From the NCBI GenBank assembly GCA_933228895.1, contig OW121848.1, forward strand, positions 88,927,470-88,991,469: a stretch of DNA of 64,000 bases, read 5' to 3'. The position numbers were made by a program, and so were the translations under genes. How positions within the stretch are numbered: the stretch's first letter is position 1; every line of letters starts with the position of its first letter. Positions 10,976 through 23,699 of this stretch are shown one piece after another. The notes beneath the pieces were generated by a model. That model did no database searches. It was given only the letters and a program-made list of their open reading frames with translations, and was not told the origin of the DNA. The DNA comes from Platycnemis pennipes (taxonomy: Eukaryota; Arthropoda; Insecta; Odonata; Platycnemididae).

Positions 10976-12625
10976 TCGATAATTAAAGGGATGCTTTCAC
11001 AAGGGTGTGTCTGTGGAATGGAATAACAGTATAACTATAACCGTCCGAGTCGGGTGAATGGAATCATGTCATTTCGATCTCTCACTCCCGGGATCGAGGG
11101 GTCGGAGGTTCATTCGTATAGGGATCGTTATGGCCTACTCCCAGTGATGTAACCTAGTTTTTCGTCTCTCTCTTTTGTGCTCGGAGATGGCTTTAAATAT
11201 GTCTAGATATTTTGCAGAAAAATGGTTTTCCCCTGAAAACCAAAGCGTCTGGTCTCAGATACTGGTGTTGCTCTTTTCTTGCTGGTCCTAATTAGATTGA
11301 AAATTTCGTTCCGCAGGCATTCCAATAAATTTCCCTGGAACTACGTGAGGTTTTGATACAATTCACATTTATTTCAAGAGAAAATATGGTGCGCCGAAGG
11401 ACTGTATGATACTTGAAAATAATTGATTATACTCTTTGCCTTTAGCATTGCATAAACATTCCTACTCCAAGATTTCCGAACTTTGTATGGCACCATTCGC
11501 TTGATTTATTTATCTCTGCTGGCCTGGACCATTTAATATTGAATTATATGTTGTTTTTGAATGCTAAAATTGGAAATTACCTCAAAGTTCAACAAAGCAC
11601 AACTTTTTCATCAATTAAGAGTGCCTGCCACTTGGATTCTCGTATTTAAAATTGGGTAAGATAGAATTGTGTACCTTTCGAAAAGCTAAGTTTGACAATG
11701 ACGTCATTTTACTGCAATATTTCTACAATATGCTCACTAGATCACCCTTTTATATCTTTCGTGGTAAAAATATCAATTACCCAAATTATGGGGGGATCAT
11801 CAAAATTCTGGTATTTTTCTGCACCTGATGATGAGTTTTAGTGTTTAACAACCACAGCCTAATTCACTCTGCATTCGATTAAATGGAGTATGTGTGTATG
11901 GTTTAAACACCTCAGCCTCTGTTCTCATAACGAAACATGGAGCTCATTTTGCGAGTATTGTTGGAGTATGTGATACAGTACCTCTCTTTCAGTCTATCTA
12001 AAGAGGAACTCAAAAAGAGTGAAATCAGTTCCCGCAAAGATGGAAAACCTTCTATAGAATTGATTGTAGTCCTTGTTTTAAAAATTATTTGACCTATAAA
12101 ACTTGAAACTCTTGACTTTAGTTTTTTCTCACTATTTTTGGTTCTGAAAACCACTGAATTAATTATTTAAAATCATAATTTTCCTAATGGTTAAAAAACA
12201 TATGTATCGAGATTGATTGCATTGAAGGACCGAAGTTAACGTTCAAAATAAGTAAGATTATTTTCCGCTATATAACGAGTTATTGGACATAATCGACTCC
12301 CAATAATTATTATGAATATTTTGAATTGCCTAGGCTTTGTATTTGAGAGGTAAGAGTTCATGCCCCTGATAGCTGCGAAGCAATACAGTAATACCAAATA
12401 TGTAGCCTGAATATGATAGGTGTGTTTCAATATTTTCAAAACTTACATTTCATTTTGGCTCAACAAATATCGAATTATGATTCATCATTTGCTGCGTATT
12501 GTATCATCCTTCTACTGCTTTTAAGACTCCCTAACTTGCAATGAATTTATCGTTTAAATTGCTTCATTACGTTATTTATGATTATCTGCCGGTTAAGAAA
12601 TTCGCTAGCAATAAATAGGGAATAA
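10976..12625. other. AT-rich intergenic sequence, nothing recognised
   Basis: No frame above about 80 codons, no repeat ends, no RNA gene. Confidence 0.4.
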
Positions 12626-12629
12626 TTAA

Positions 12630-14025
12630 CCCTTTCGCTACGAACGCCGTTTATAAACGCCGCAGATTTTTCACTCCGGTGAACGAAGGCCGTTTATAAA
12701 CGCCGCAGATTTTTCTACGCAAGAGAACGAAGGGCGTCTTAAAACGTCGCTGGGGTCAGGTAGGCAGAAAAGGTCCAAGGTGTCATAAAGGACCCTTCCT
12801 CGCGGGTCTGAAGACCCTTCCTCGGCTTCGAGGCGGGGATTATCTCGACCTTTCTTCGCAGCGCGAGCCTCACCCTCGGCAGTTGTTCGCGGTCACTTTT
12901 TTGTTTATGCATTTGAAAAACCAAAATCATATTTGTTTCTAAATCGCATTATTGAGTTCCAGAATTTAATTCCTTGTGTTTTTTTGAATCTCTAGAAATT
13001 TTAAACGGAACTCTAATGTTATTATTAACAGAGTTCACCTGTAAATGAGATTCAAATCGATTTTGGAGAATTTTTCATTGCAATGAGGAACAAAGACGTA
13101 TGTTTTTTTATTATTTGACGATAAGGTAGTACCGATATTTTTCTCTCCGTTTTACTTGTTTATGAATATATATTGGAAAATAACTGTAATGGTAACACCA
13201 CACAACATACCGCGAAATCTATTATATCTACATTATAGGTTGAAAATCCCGCTGAAGGGTATGGTTTATGCTAATTTATTAGCAGTCAATAAACTTTACT
13301 TTCTTGTAACTGAATCTTTTAGGTGTTCATCATTCAAATTTATTCTGTGTAATGTGGCTAAGAGTGATAATTATGATGTAATCATTTATGTTAAAACTAG
13401 AAGAAAACCGCATGCGTGCGTGATGGAATATTGGGAGATACAATAAATAATTGCTAGGCAGAAAAATCTATCTCGCGCTACCATTGCGAATATATTTACA
13501 TAAAAATATTTCCTGATGAAGGTATAGCACCAAAAAGTGCATGTGCTTTTATATAAAACACGGGTATGGTTGGATTATGCGCGGACGTCTTCTATTGCGA
13601 AACAACAGAAATAATTATTATTGTAACCATTGATATTATGTCTATTGTCTAAATATCTTAATATTAACATTAGAATTTCGTTTAAAATCTCTAAATGGTA
13701 TTTATAACAACAGGAATTTATTTGTGTATTAACCCCCAGTTAAAGTCTTACTATTATTTATTTAACAAAAATCACTGAATTAAAAATAGTTGACCGCGGA
13801 CAGAAGCCGAGGTGGGTTCTCATTTGGAAAAGGGCGAAGATAATCTCTGGTCAGTGTCCGAGGAAAGGGTCGGGAACCCCACTGGGTCCGGTCCCAAAGC
13901 GGGGGAAAGAAATACCTGCTCGATGCCTTGCTTCAAGAGAGCTCCGTACACGGAGTGGAAAAATATTCTAGAGGAACCCGTGAGAAGGAAAGCATTTTCC
14001 TGCGTAGGACTCCGGCGCGAAAGGG
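12630..14025. mobile_element. Non-autonomous piggyBac-like (TTAA) element, 1,396 bp
   Basis: TTAA at 12626-12629 is followed by CCCTTTCGCTACGAACGCCG. At the other end GGCGCGAAAGGG is followed by TTAA at 14026-14029, so both termini read TTAA-CCCTTTCGC inward. Beyond these 9 exact bases the ends stay loosely similar for roughly 200 bp (for example a GATTATC...CGACC/CGCCC segment and GCGGTCA near both inner borders). The left end has ~43-bp tandem units starting 12641, 12682 and 12726. There is no transposase frame; a 96-codon ORF at 13156-13446 is not recognisable. The family differs from the element at 1-1996. Confidence 0.82.
12641..12752. repeat. Subterminal tandem repeat, ~43-bp period
   Basis: Two near-identical units share CCGTTTATAAACGCCGCAGA, and a third decayed unit follows (GGGCGTCTTAAAACGTCGC). 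Each unit contains a small palindrome. In piggyBac elements such subterminal repeats serve as transposase-binding sites; that role here is inference. Confidence 0.7.
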
Positions 14026-14029
14026 TTAA

Positions 14030-14454
14030 AGAAATATGACCGTTTACAAAATGTGTTATAGTGCATATTCGTTAAGATAAGCCTCTTAAGGTTTCTTATT
14101 TGATGCCATTTTTAGCATTACTCTTCCCTTAATTTCAGTACTCTTTCAACTGCAGCTAATTTAAGTAGCGTTTTAAGGACTTTACTTGGTAGCCATTCGT
14201 TCGGACGAATAGCTAGAAAATTCTTCGTCCTATTCGCAAACTTTCTTCTAGAACAGCATACAAATTATTGGCTGTAGCATTTGTTTTCGTAATTATAAGC
14301 AGTATTCTTGAATGTTTTCATTGCTTCAACAATGAACCACAACTTATTTACGAGCATGCCTAAGTGTTGCGGCGCATAAAGGAATCTACGCTTCAATCCG
14401 AGCTTTTAAATGCCGTGATCGTGAGGCAAGAAAAGCTGATGGAAATCGGATGAA
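14030..14454. other. Intergenic sequence, nothing recognised
   Basis: AT-rich, no supported feature. Confidence 0.4.
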
Positions 14455-15600
14455 ATGAGAGCATCCAACAGTTCATTTTCTGTTTTGAAGAAGGTCTCAC
14501 TCGGTGACTCTGGAACTCGCATCCGCGCCGTCAGGAAGGCGTTGACAAATAAAAGTGGAGCCGTGGGAGGGAAGAGAGAAATCTGGTGTGACGCCCGGCA
14601 AGCACTTCATCCCCCAAGGCACGACTCCCGGAACTCTCGCCCCTTCGGTTGGCATTCACCCTTGCCGTTTTGGACAGCCCCCAGCCATCTTCGCCTCTCC
14701 ATCTTCCTCGCACCCGATCGCGGTTGAATAAAAACTGCATTCTGAAATAAAATCATTGGGCACATCCGCACATCGTTCCCTTCACTCCACTCCCCCAAGC
14801 AAAGCTTTGTCTCCCTCTCTCATCTAATCGAGGTCAACTTCTCGTGAGAGGGAGGAAGGGAGAAGCTCCACCCCCAATGACCTCCAACCCACCCTCCTCT
14901 ATCTCTCCCCGTCCCTTGTAATCCCGAACCGCCCCACCCTCTTTTTTTTCCGCTCGCCCTCATCCCCCTCGCATCCGGCGAAAATTCACACCCCTGTCCG
15001 GTGTTTTATTCCCGGAGCGCTCGCATTTAGCGGCGTACGTAAAAAGGGCTGCACTCGACACTCTCCCTTTTTCCCTATCCAACCCCCACATCTTTCTCTC
15101 CCTATCCTTTGGTCCCTCCCTCCCTCCATCTCCTGCCACCGTACTCTCACTCCCGACCCCCATTCTCGACGCTCTAATCCCCAATTTCCAGGTTGGGGGA
15201 GGGAGAGGGAAGGGGGTCGTGTGCTGTTGGGGTTGTCGGAGGGAGAACGGCAACTCACTGAATTGGGGAGGAGTGAGAGAGAGAGAGGAAAAATGTGACG
15301 GAGATTGTGTGAGGGAAAAAAATATTTTTTTGAGCGTTAAAATGCGCCGACAGGGAAGAAAAAAATTTTGGTGCAAAATAATGACAATCGAAGTGCACGT
15401 AATCCGTATTTTGCTGCCGCCCCACCCCTATCCTCGCCTCCCGGCGCCACCATTCGAGTGTGTAACCGCCGAAGGTAGGGAGGAGGATGAGGGGGGACAA
15501 AAGTGTTCAAAAATAGAGACAAACCCTTTCGCAACCAGTCCTTGCCTCCGAACCCCGCGTCGTCACCCAGGCAGGAGTTTTACGGTAAATACCTGAGGTT
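14455..15600. other. GC-rich block, 1.1 kb
   Basis: CpG-rich with many CCCTCC / GAGAGA tracts. Frames of 60-138 codons are open on both strands at once, which is expected from low stop frequency. No exon with a convincing acceptor/donor pair was found. Confidence 0.35.
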
Positions 15601-17690
15601 GCATGAAGGGGTGGAGGACTGGGGCGGTGCTAGATACGAGAATATGCTAGAGATACTTAGATTAAGCAAGATATGAAGTGAGTTGAACATATCAGACAAT
15701 TGCAGTGACAAGTAATATTAGAAGGAAGACTGACTGCGAATATTTATTTCATCTCCAAGGCACTGACGTATGTTGCAAGGTCGAAAAAGACAATTTTCAA
15801 CTTTGGAGTCCTCATAGAACGACTTCACGATTTCGTAGCTTCTTGAAGTTTACATCAGGTTTTCCTTTTGTATGTCAATCAAATTTTCATTCTCACTACT
15901 TTTGTCTAAAACACTGTTATTGTATTTTTTAACGATTTTCCCCAAAGTCCTTACCGTAATTCTAAATACTCCAATGACGGGAGCTAAGACTTGAGTTTTA
16001 AATCCAGCAACATTTATGTCTTTTACTTTATAATTCAATGTAAAAAGTGTGCGTTTTGAGCTTATTGTCGTGTTGTTATAGTAAAATTATCGAGTAGCGT
16101 GTAATATCCTCTTACTTTTGACTATGATACAGATAATTTAAGAAGCTTCTTACACTTATAGTAATGCTGAAAAATCAAACTGTGCAGAGAATTTTATATT
16201 TTGTTGGAGTGATTGTATCAAATCAAAATAATGGATAAAATAGGAGAACGAAGTCATCGCCAAGAGCGATTTTTAACTATTGAATGGAAATACAGCAGAA
16301 AGCTTTGTATTCCAAGATATTCACCGCTATCAAAAATAACTTGATAGGATTAGCATCGTAGTCCTTCCCTATTTAACATCTTTCTGAGAGCTAAATGCTG
16401 TAATGGTAAGTTGTAAGTGTAATAGTAAATATATATTTGGAATATTCATAGTAGAATACTTCCACGTGTAGGTACCTAAGCATGTAGTAATGTGGAGTCT
16501 GATCTTTTTAGTGATAATTAATTAAACTACACCCGAAATACTCATCTTTGCTCTTACCGCGGGTGAAATGGAAGGTGTGTGGAAACGTTTACTGTAGAGA
16601 GAAATAGCAAGTGGGTTTGAATATACAACGCGAGTCAAGTATGCATATGCGTAGTTTATGTAAAGTAACATATTAATGAAATCACTTACGGCCCTAAAAT
16701 TGACGATGGATTCAAATAATTGGTTTAGTGTTGTCAGAAAATCATGTTCAATTTGTGCATATGGTAGGAACTTGTCAAAATGGCTTAGTTTTTCTACAAT
16801 AATTCTTTTTCTAAACATGCGATAACATTGAGATAATTGATTGTGGAGAAACTCAGGTAATCCCTACAGTAATAAATAAAATCTTGATTATTGTGAAAAG
16901 ATATAGCTAATGTCAATAATAGAAGAGAAGGAGGAGACAGGACACGAATCAGCTGATCCCAGAACTTCAAATTGAGGACACTTCAGAGAGAAAAGTTGAA
17001 GGTTAAAAGGACGCTATAAGTTTCAATTTTGAGGAATGTATAAAGCTATTATAGCTCTCTAGCTTATGTGAAGGGTAATTGAGGAGACTTCTTGTCTCCT
17101 TACTGGTCTCATGTTAATGAGTTTGACTTTAACCTGAGGGAAAAGCCCACCTCTTTCGAATATATTTAGGAAGTCACGAAATGGTTTTAAATGAATATTG
17201 CGAAAATTTACCTACTTGTTAGAAGGAACGTATGTACATACGTAACTGCGACTGGAGAGTAAGAATGGAAAATGGATATCAGTGATGGAATGCGGTTGTA
17301 TTAAAAAGTGAAGAAAATACAGTCAACTGATTGATTGAAAAAGACCGTCCCAAACTGTGCGGCAGTGTCTATGGAAGGTAAACGTAAAGAGAAGTTGAAA
17401 ACAAAATGAATATTCTAAGGCTATATTATTTTCTATGGTTGTGCTGGAATTAATTACAGAGATTGAAAATTTTTATGATAATTTTAGTTTTAATTATGTA
17501 GTGGAATATTGATTATAAACGGAGGGAGAATTTTCCTTTCAGTGATTGAATCAAGGGTTGAATCACGTCCCTTGATAAAAAGTCTGTGATGACTGGCCAA
17601 CATCAATTGACAAGCGTACGCTTTTTTGGGCTAAAAATCCGTGTAAGACAATGAGGCGAACGTTAGTATTTTGGCTTTGAGTACATAAGA
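15600..17690. other. AT-rich intergenic sequence, nothing recognised
   Basis: Only short frames; no repeat boundary or RNA gene supported. Confidence 0.4.
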
Positions 17691-18420
17691 TGCTGCTACA
17701 TTTATCTGAACCCACGGGATGAAGTCGAAAGAAGTAGTAAGACTTAAAGGGGCGGCGGACGTTTGTTGGAACTCTAAGCACCACGGCCGGCCTCCAAGTA
17801 GGGGCGAAAACCGACGTATGATTCCTTTCGAAAGCATAAGTACGTCCGACCGGTGGGGAATGTGTGCGTGAACCCACGTAGCGAACCGGGGAGATAAGTC
17901 CTCAGGAAACCAATCCAGTGCAAATGGGATAAATACACCGTCCAAGACAACCTTGGTGGGATTGGGAAGAAGGGGGAGAAGTACGGGTCAACAAATGGTG
18001 CCCCGCGTCTAATAGGTCTCTTGTTCGGCTCCTTTCCACTGGCTAAATAATTTCTTCCGTGCGGAGCCGCCGTTGCATGAGCCAATAACCTCACCGCGGG
18101 GCAATCGAATGCCCCCGTCGCCCACCACGTCGGAAACGAATTCAGCTGAGAGTGGGGAAGAGATTGAGCAGCCAGATGGAAAAGGAAGAAATACCGCCTC
18201 TTTCCCCGCCGGGTTTGTTCTTTTTTCTGGGTCTGGAGTGCTCAAACGGCGAGTTGAATATGCACGGTCGTGTCGCAGTGCTCGGCAGGGTATCAGGCTT
18301 TAAATCCGCCGGCGTGGAATGCAATTTGGCTCTCTTTAAATTTCGACCTCCCTGCCACTCAAACGTCGGCCACTTCCTTCGAGTCTCCCAGTCCTGCTCT
18401 CAACCGCTTTTTTCTTGTTA
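17690..18420. other. GC-rich block
   Basis: CpG-rich, with a CCAAT motif (GAGCCAATAACC near 18080). Overlapping frames of about 75-106 codons on both strands are not recognisable. Possible promoter island, weakly supported. Confidence 0.3.
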
Positions 18421-18769
18421 ATTTTTGCTCTTCTGCCTGTGTATGAGGCAACGGAGTAGAGTGACCTCATAGTAAGACGTCCTTGTGTACATCCGCGAAT
18501 GTATGAAAAAAATCTAAAATGTATCGTGAAGGCTGAAACATTTCATTATTTGCTTCAATCACATCATTATAAGGTATCGTCACTAAATTTTTTTATGTAC
18601 ACTGCATATTATTGCATATTTTGAGCTTTAATTTTATCTTTCGTTAAGTTATTCACTTATCATTGAGAGTTAGGAAAAAGTCCATAAAAATCGTTAGTGA
18701 CGAGAAATCCGCTGGTATCATCTTATATAATTTCTTTATGGGATTTTATAACAAATTTTTACGATGCTT

Positions 18770-19052
18770 GGGGTCGTGAAGGCCTAGTGGGTAGAGCACT
18801 GAGCTACCGACCGGAGGGTCCCGGATTCAAATCTCGGGCAAGAGACTTTCTGGACGCCCCCACCTAAAATCCTCGCGATTCGATTTTCTGCGTGTCTTCG
18901 GACTTCGTAGGAAATCGCAGGTGGCCCAGGGAAAGGACCTGGCCTCCCTACCTTGAACGTTTGAATTTAACACGCCTGTGGCTTAGTACGGGGTGAACTC
19001 TACTCTCTCACTATCAAAGACCAACCTTCGGGTTGAACACACCCCTTTTTAG
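18770..19052 (+). mobile_element. tRNA-derived SINE
   Basis: The 5' part has a pol III box A-like TAGTGGGTAGAGCACTGAG (18785-18803) and box B-like GGATTCAAATC (18833-18843). Their spacing of about 30 bp is right for a tRNA head. A GC-rich non-tRNA body follows, including GAAATCGCAGGTGGCCCAGG, ending about CACACCCCTTTTTAG. There is no A-tail and I could not define a target duplication. Another copy of this family is not obvious in the window. Confidence 0.7.
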
Positions 19053-21360
19053 TCAATAATATATGTAGAAGACACGATGTTCAAAATTTTCTGCGATGGC
19101 TTCTTCGTAATATCCACTGTACCTAAAAATTATTTGAGTAATTAAAATAAATATGCACATTGAGTTCCTTGAGGGCGTGTATGTAGAAAAATACGTTACT
19201 GGATTACAAGAGATCTCTCTTTATGTATTCGGGATATCCTAACACTTTAGAATTTTATGTGAACAGTTGATAGTTAATTTTAGCAAAATATATGTCCATA
19301 TTAAATTAAGATTTTAACTATATGGATCACTCTCTAAAACATGACATTAATAAAAGACTAATTAATGATGTCTTTGAGTGTGTGGTAGAATTTATGGATA
19401 TTTTCAATATATCACTTTATAATATAAATACATTATCCTCTTCGGTTACAGTGACCGTTGTATTTGATTAAACTTTAATGGCATAATGGCAGCCTTAGGT
19501 AATGCTAATTTTAGCGCAATATCTGCGCCTTCTTTTTAAAGGATTATGGCTCATGGAACATTTGTAATGCATCCAAAACATTATCATTCCCTTCTTTTTA
19601 GCGATAGAAACGTTGAGTAATTTGGCATTTCAGTTTGCCATAGCCATTGCTATTACTTGAATATTTGGTTACAATTTGTAGCAGGCGCGTGTTAATATTT
19701 ATTTTGCATATTCACCAAGATGTGTAATGAAACCTTTCAAGTGGGTTTATTTTGCATGTTTCGATTTTTACGAATAAAATGTGCATCCGACATTTGTTCC
19801 AGGATCTCATGCCCGCATATATATATGTATTTTTTTCGGTAAACAGCTTGAGCGAACTCCTCCTACTAGTTGAATTTTAGTTATTTACTTTTGCGAGAGC
19901 GTCAGCTGCACGGTGTAATTACTTCTCACTGCTCCGCCGTTCTCATGACGAAGACCAAACATTTTAGTAAATCTAAAAACGCCACATGCAAAGCTTCCAT
20001 TTGCAATTTCGGTCTGTGTCAATTTAAATTCATCCCTTTCTATGCATTCCGGGCAAAGCTTTGTTACTTTTTTTTCGTTCACATGCTCTCCGTGGTCAGT
20101 TTCGTCTTTTCATTCTATATGCTTTTATTTTGCTATCATCTACAAACATCCCTCTTCTATTATCGGTGTCACCACTTTGCTTCATTTGCGTCCCGTGCAT
20201 TTTCCTTTTGGTTCATTGAATCTTCAAACCAATTGTCGGGTGCTGGAAGAGAAACAGCCAGAGTTCCTAATGATTAATTTACAAGTCATTGAATTTGATC
20301 TCCAGTAACGAATGCCCTTCGTTATCAAAGATCGAATTTTTAATTGTTATCATATCTTTTTTCGTGTTTTTCTGATTCACATGTGAATATTTTAAAAACG
20401 AGATTGTGGTAAATACCTCTATATTTTAAGTCACCAGCGTGTCATAACGAGTAACTTGATATCTCATTTGACATTAGATTTTTAAGGATTATTATTATAA
20501 AATGATTCTATTGAAGTGTATATTGCTGCGAGTTCCTTGGGGATAAAATCCTAGGAATTTTCACTTCCAACTTTATGCAAGCAGTGTCTCAAATTGATGC
20601 CTTCTCCCCCACAAAACTATAATTTTTGATTAAAGGTCTGTTTTCCTCTGTGCTACACTCATCTAGATATGTAGTTTGATCCATGACGTTCAATATTTCT
20701 TAGATTCTGTTTATTTTCTTTACCAGACTGGCGTAGCTGTTGTCGAGTGAAGTTAAAATATCTTAATCTATAGTTACTATTATCCAATTTTGATTGAACT
20801 TAAATGGTATATAAGGATAATTTCGTATTCTAAAGTATAAATTTGGTCGATAACAAAAAGTTTTAATTAGGATTAAATTAATTAAGTTTTCCATTAATAA
20901 GTAAGTATAAAAACTTTTACAAATTTAAATACCTAGTAAATAAGAGACATTTAACTGGAAGGTAATAAAATAATGTTCAGATTACTGTAATATTTTAGCT
21001 TAAGGAAAAACACTTACTGTCCAATGCATAAGTAGTACAGTTTTATTCCTGAATACCTTAACTTTTCCCATTATGGCCCATTACCTTATCGATTTCGGCT
21101 GGAGTGAGAACTGCAGTGGCCTCACACTTTATATTTAGGGAGCTCGGGTTCGAAATCCGAATATTAAGAGTGCACCAGTCCCTTATTGGATGTTTTGCGG
21201 TGAGCACTAAAATTTACTGCGAACGTCGCATGGATCCGGTTGATGTATTGGTGTAATACGTGGCAGTTAGAATGAAATCTAAAAAAATGCGTAGTAATGG
21301 ATTTTTGGAAAAAAATTGTTCTCCTCCTAGCACTTAAAAAATAAGTATGTAGTAATAAAT
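19053..21360. other. AT-rich intergenic sequence
   Basis: A 135-codon plus-strand frame (19870-20277) starts on TTG and has no family resemblance. A weak GGTTCGAAATCC near 21148 resembles box B but has wrong spacing. Otherwise nothing. Confidence 0.35.
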
Positions 21361-21905
21361 CAACAAACGTTGAATCCATTAAATATCTTGGAATGAGACT
21401 GACACATGATCTTTCGTGGGATAAACATACGTGAAATAATGGGTCAAGCTAATCGTAAACTGATATTCATCAAAAGAGTACTGGGTAAATGTGGCGAAAT
21501 CATGTACGAGAAATTACCCACTTTTCGTAAGTTAGACCTAATTTGGAATACGCTGCCAGAGTATGGAATCCCTAAGAAATCGGCCTAAATAATGAACGTG
21601 TGCGGAGAAACTTGGCAAGATTTATAAAGGGACGGTACGATGAAGTTATATTAGCGTAAATAGTCTATTAAATGAATTAAAATGGGAATCATTGTCAGAT
21701 CGCAGGTTGAAATTTAGATTTAATCTCTTAAATAAATTCCAAGATAATATTTTCAATGATGACGTTAAAAATATTTTGCAAACCCCAACTTATTATGGTA
21801 GACTGAACCACAATCACAAAATTAGAGACATTTATTGCCGATCTGACAGACTCAAAATATCCTTCTTTTCCTCGTACAGTTAGGGATATGATTAGTGGTA
21901 AATAT
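21360..21905 (+). pseudogene. Decayed CR1/Jockey-type LINE ORF2 C-terminus
   Basis: With frame changes the strand reads VESIKYLGMRLTHDLSWDKH, then EIMGQANRKLIFIKRVLG, then RRNLARFIKGRYDE, then SLLNELKWESLSDRRLKFRF and the following NLLNKFQDNI segment. This is the well-known region downstream of the reverse transcriptase in Jockey/CR1-group LINEs (the KYLGV-L---LSW--H motif, then the WESL--RR motif). The reading frame is broken by at least three frameshifts or stops (for example GCGTAA at about 21656). It is not closely similar to the intact LINE at 33-38 kb. Confidence 0.75.
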
Positions 21906-22064
21906 ATCAAATACGAGTGTATCAATGGTATAGGTATAGTATAGGTAGTTTTATGTTGGTATAAGGGCTTTAAGCTAACTCAACTTACAACATGTTTTTG
22001 CATGCTTGCTTTGCTATTTTGTCTTTTTTAAATAGTGAAGTTTAGACTAGTAAATTATTACTAA

Positions 22065-22231
22065 TCCTCACTAGTTGCGAGTTCGAGTCCCGCCCTATGG
22101 GTTTTTTTCAGGACCACTCAGGACGTGGATGGGTGTGCTCGTCTGTTTTCAAATTGTTAATACCCCGATGTAAAGGCCACATGTGCTGTTTTCGGTGTAT
22201 GTAGAAAATAAATAAAAATAAAGTAAAAAAT
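22065..22231 (+). repeat. SINE-like repeat with box B and A-rich tail
   Basis: GAGTTCGAGTCCCGCC (22079-22094) is a good box B. About 120 bp later the sequence ends in an A-rich tail (AAAATAAATAAAAATAAAG, about 22205-22225). No clean box A is present, so the head is truncated or diverged. Confidence 0.5.
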
Positions 22232-22389
22232 GACTTTAGATGCCCTTAGCTGTCGGTCTTCTCCCCTTAGCTAATGTGGCTCCATTGCTTAGAGAGTTTA
22301 TTTTATTTAAGATTGTTTTGCCTGAAAAACGGTCGAAAATTGGATCCCGGATTCAGACGTGAAATAGTGGGCATCGTACTCATGCATCG

Positions 22390-23180
22390 TGACACATTTG
22401 CGCCTTGAGGATTGGGACACGCAGGGCACAATCCTTTGCTTGCCCTCGCCATGCACATCCATATGAGACTCATTTCACGCCGGCCATGAAGGTTAGTTAT
22501 CTCGACGGAAGGCGTTGGCGGCGGTGCTTAGCTTTAGCATGGGATCACTTTGATGCGACTCCACTTACACGTTCACCGTCCCGGCTCCAGCACACCTTCC
22601 CTCTTTCCCTCTCTCTAACTCACCCCCTTCCCATCGTGCCCTTCTCCTCTTTGTCCCTCTCTCCTACCCATGTCCCCATGGACTTGGTCCACGTCTGCCG
22701 CCGAGCCGGCCGGCGTCCACATCTCTTCATATCTCCCCAGCCGCGCCTCTCGAAATTCGCACGCGATCCTGGGAGATAGTGTTCGGCCGCACCGCGCCTA
22801 GACGTAATGGTCGCGTCGGAGTTGGCTCCGCTTTATGTGCGGTGATCTACGCCGAGGGGCGGTCACGGTCAACCCTGGGCCCTCCTCCAGGGAGTCTAGC
22901 CGGCCGCGAAATTCGCTGCTCATTTGCTATTCACCGACCGCTTTGTAGCCCCTCCCCCCGCTTTCTCTTCTCACTCCATCTCCCTCTCACACGAGTGCTC
23001 CCCCGCGCTTTTTTATTTGTTTTGTCTCGCGTTGTTTATTATTTTTCTTTCCGCGACCGCACGTCCGGTACGATTTTATTCTAGAGAGAGAGAGAGAGAG
23101 AGAGAGAGAAGTGCGTTACGTTTTGTGTATAGTCGGTTGTCAAGCTGAGTCCGGTACTATCGAGCGATTTCCAGTCCCGA
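22390..23180. other. GC-rich block with (GA)n tract; possible promoter island
   Basis: CpG-rich DNA runs into an uninterrupted AG dinucleotide tract at 23083-23109. GAGA tracts near CpG-rich sequence are common at arthropod promoters. No transcription start can be assigned from sequence alone. Confidence 0.35.
23083..23109. repeat. (AG)n microsatellite
   Basis: About 13 AG units with no interruption. Confidence 0.95.
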
Positions 23181-23619
23181 ATTTTCTTTTTAGCGAGGGC
23201 GTGTCCACTTTTTCCTGCGCAGTTTGCCTTATTCCCGATGTATATTTTGGTAATGCACGGTGGGCTTGTTTGGATTTTCCAGTAATGTGGAAATGGATGT
23301 CAAGTGTGGACGATTGGTTGGTCTTCTTTTCTTCATAAGGCGTAGAATCATTCGTAATGCCCTCCAAAAATTGCCAATTAGGGAGCCTTCATTTGGTTAT
23401 GGATGCATTATTCCATCACTACAATACTCCATCGTTGATCGTGAACAACCTCGTAAAGATAAAATCGTAAATAGTTGATTAGATGGTTGTAATCCCATTG
23501 AAACCTGTTGACTGACAGTTTCCATGAGTCAATGATGATTAAAAGAGTTGTATGTCGGCATTTATTTATTTTATCTTTCTTTGTGAAGTGGAAAAACTTC
23601 TGATTTCTGTATTTTTTCG

Positions 23620-23658
23620 GGTTTTCTTCCGCGTCAGTTACTGACGCGGAAGAAAACC
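23620..23658. repeat. Near-perfect 39-bp palindrome (19-bp arms, 1-base spacer)
   Basis: Left arm GGTTTTCTTCCGCGTCAGT (23620-23638), one T, then the exact complement (23640-23658). No known element end is visible around it. Confidence 0.9.
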
Positions 23659-23699
23659 GGAAGCAATGCAGAGACCAATCCATCACCGCGAAAACTTTC

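Noticed and set aside
19870..20277. 135-codon frame resembling a membrane protein (Phe/Tyr-rich)
   Set aside because: Starts on TTG; T-rich DNA naturally yields Phe/Leu/Ser-rich pseudo-membrane segments.
21140..21165. GGTTCGAAATCC as a tRNA box B
   Set aside because: One base too long between the conserved parts, and no box A at the right distance.
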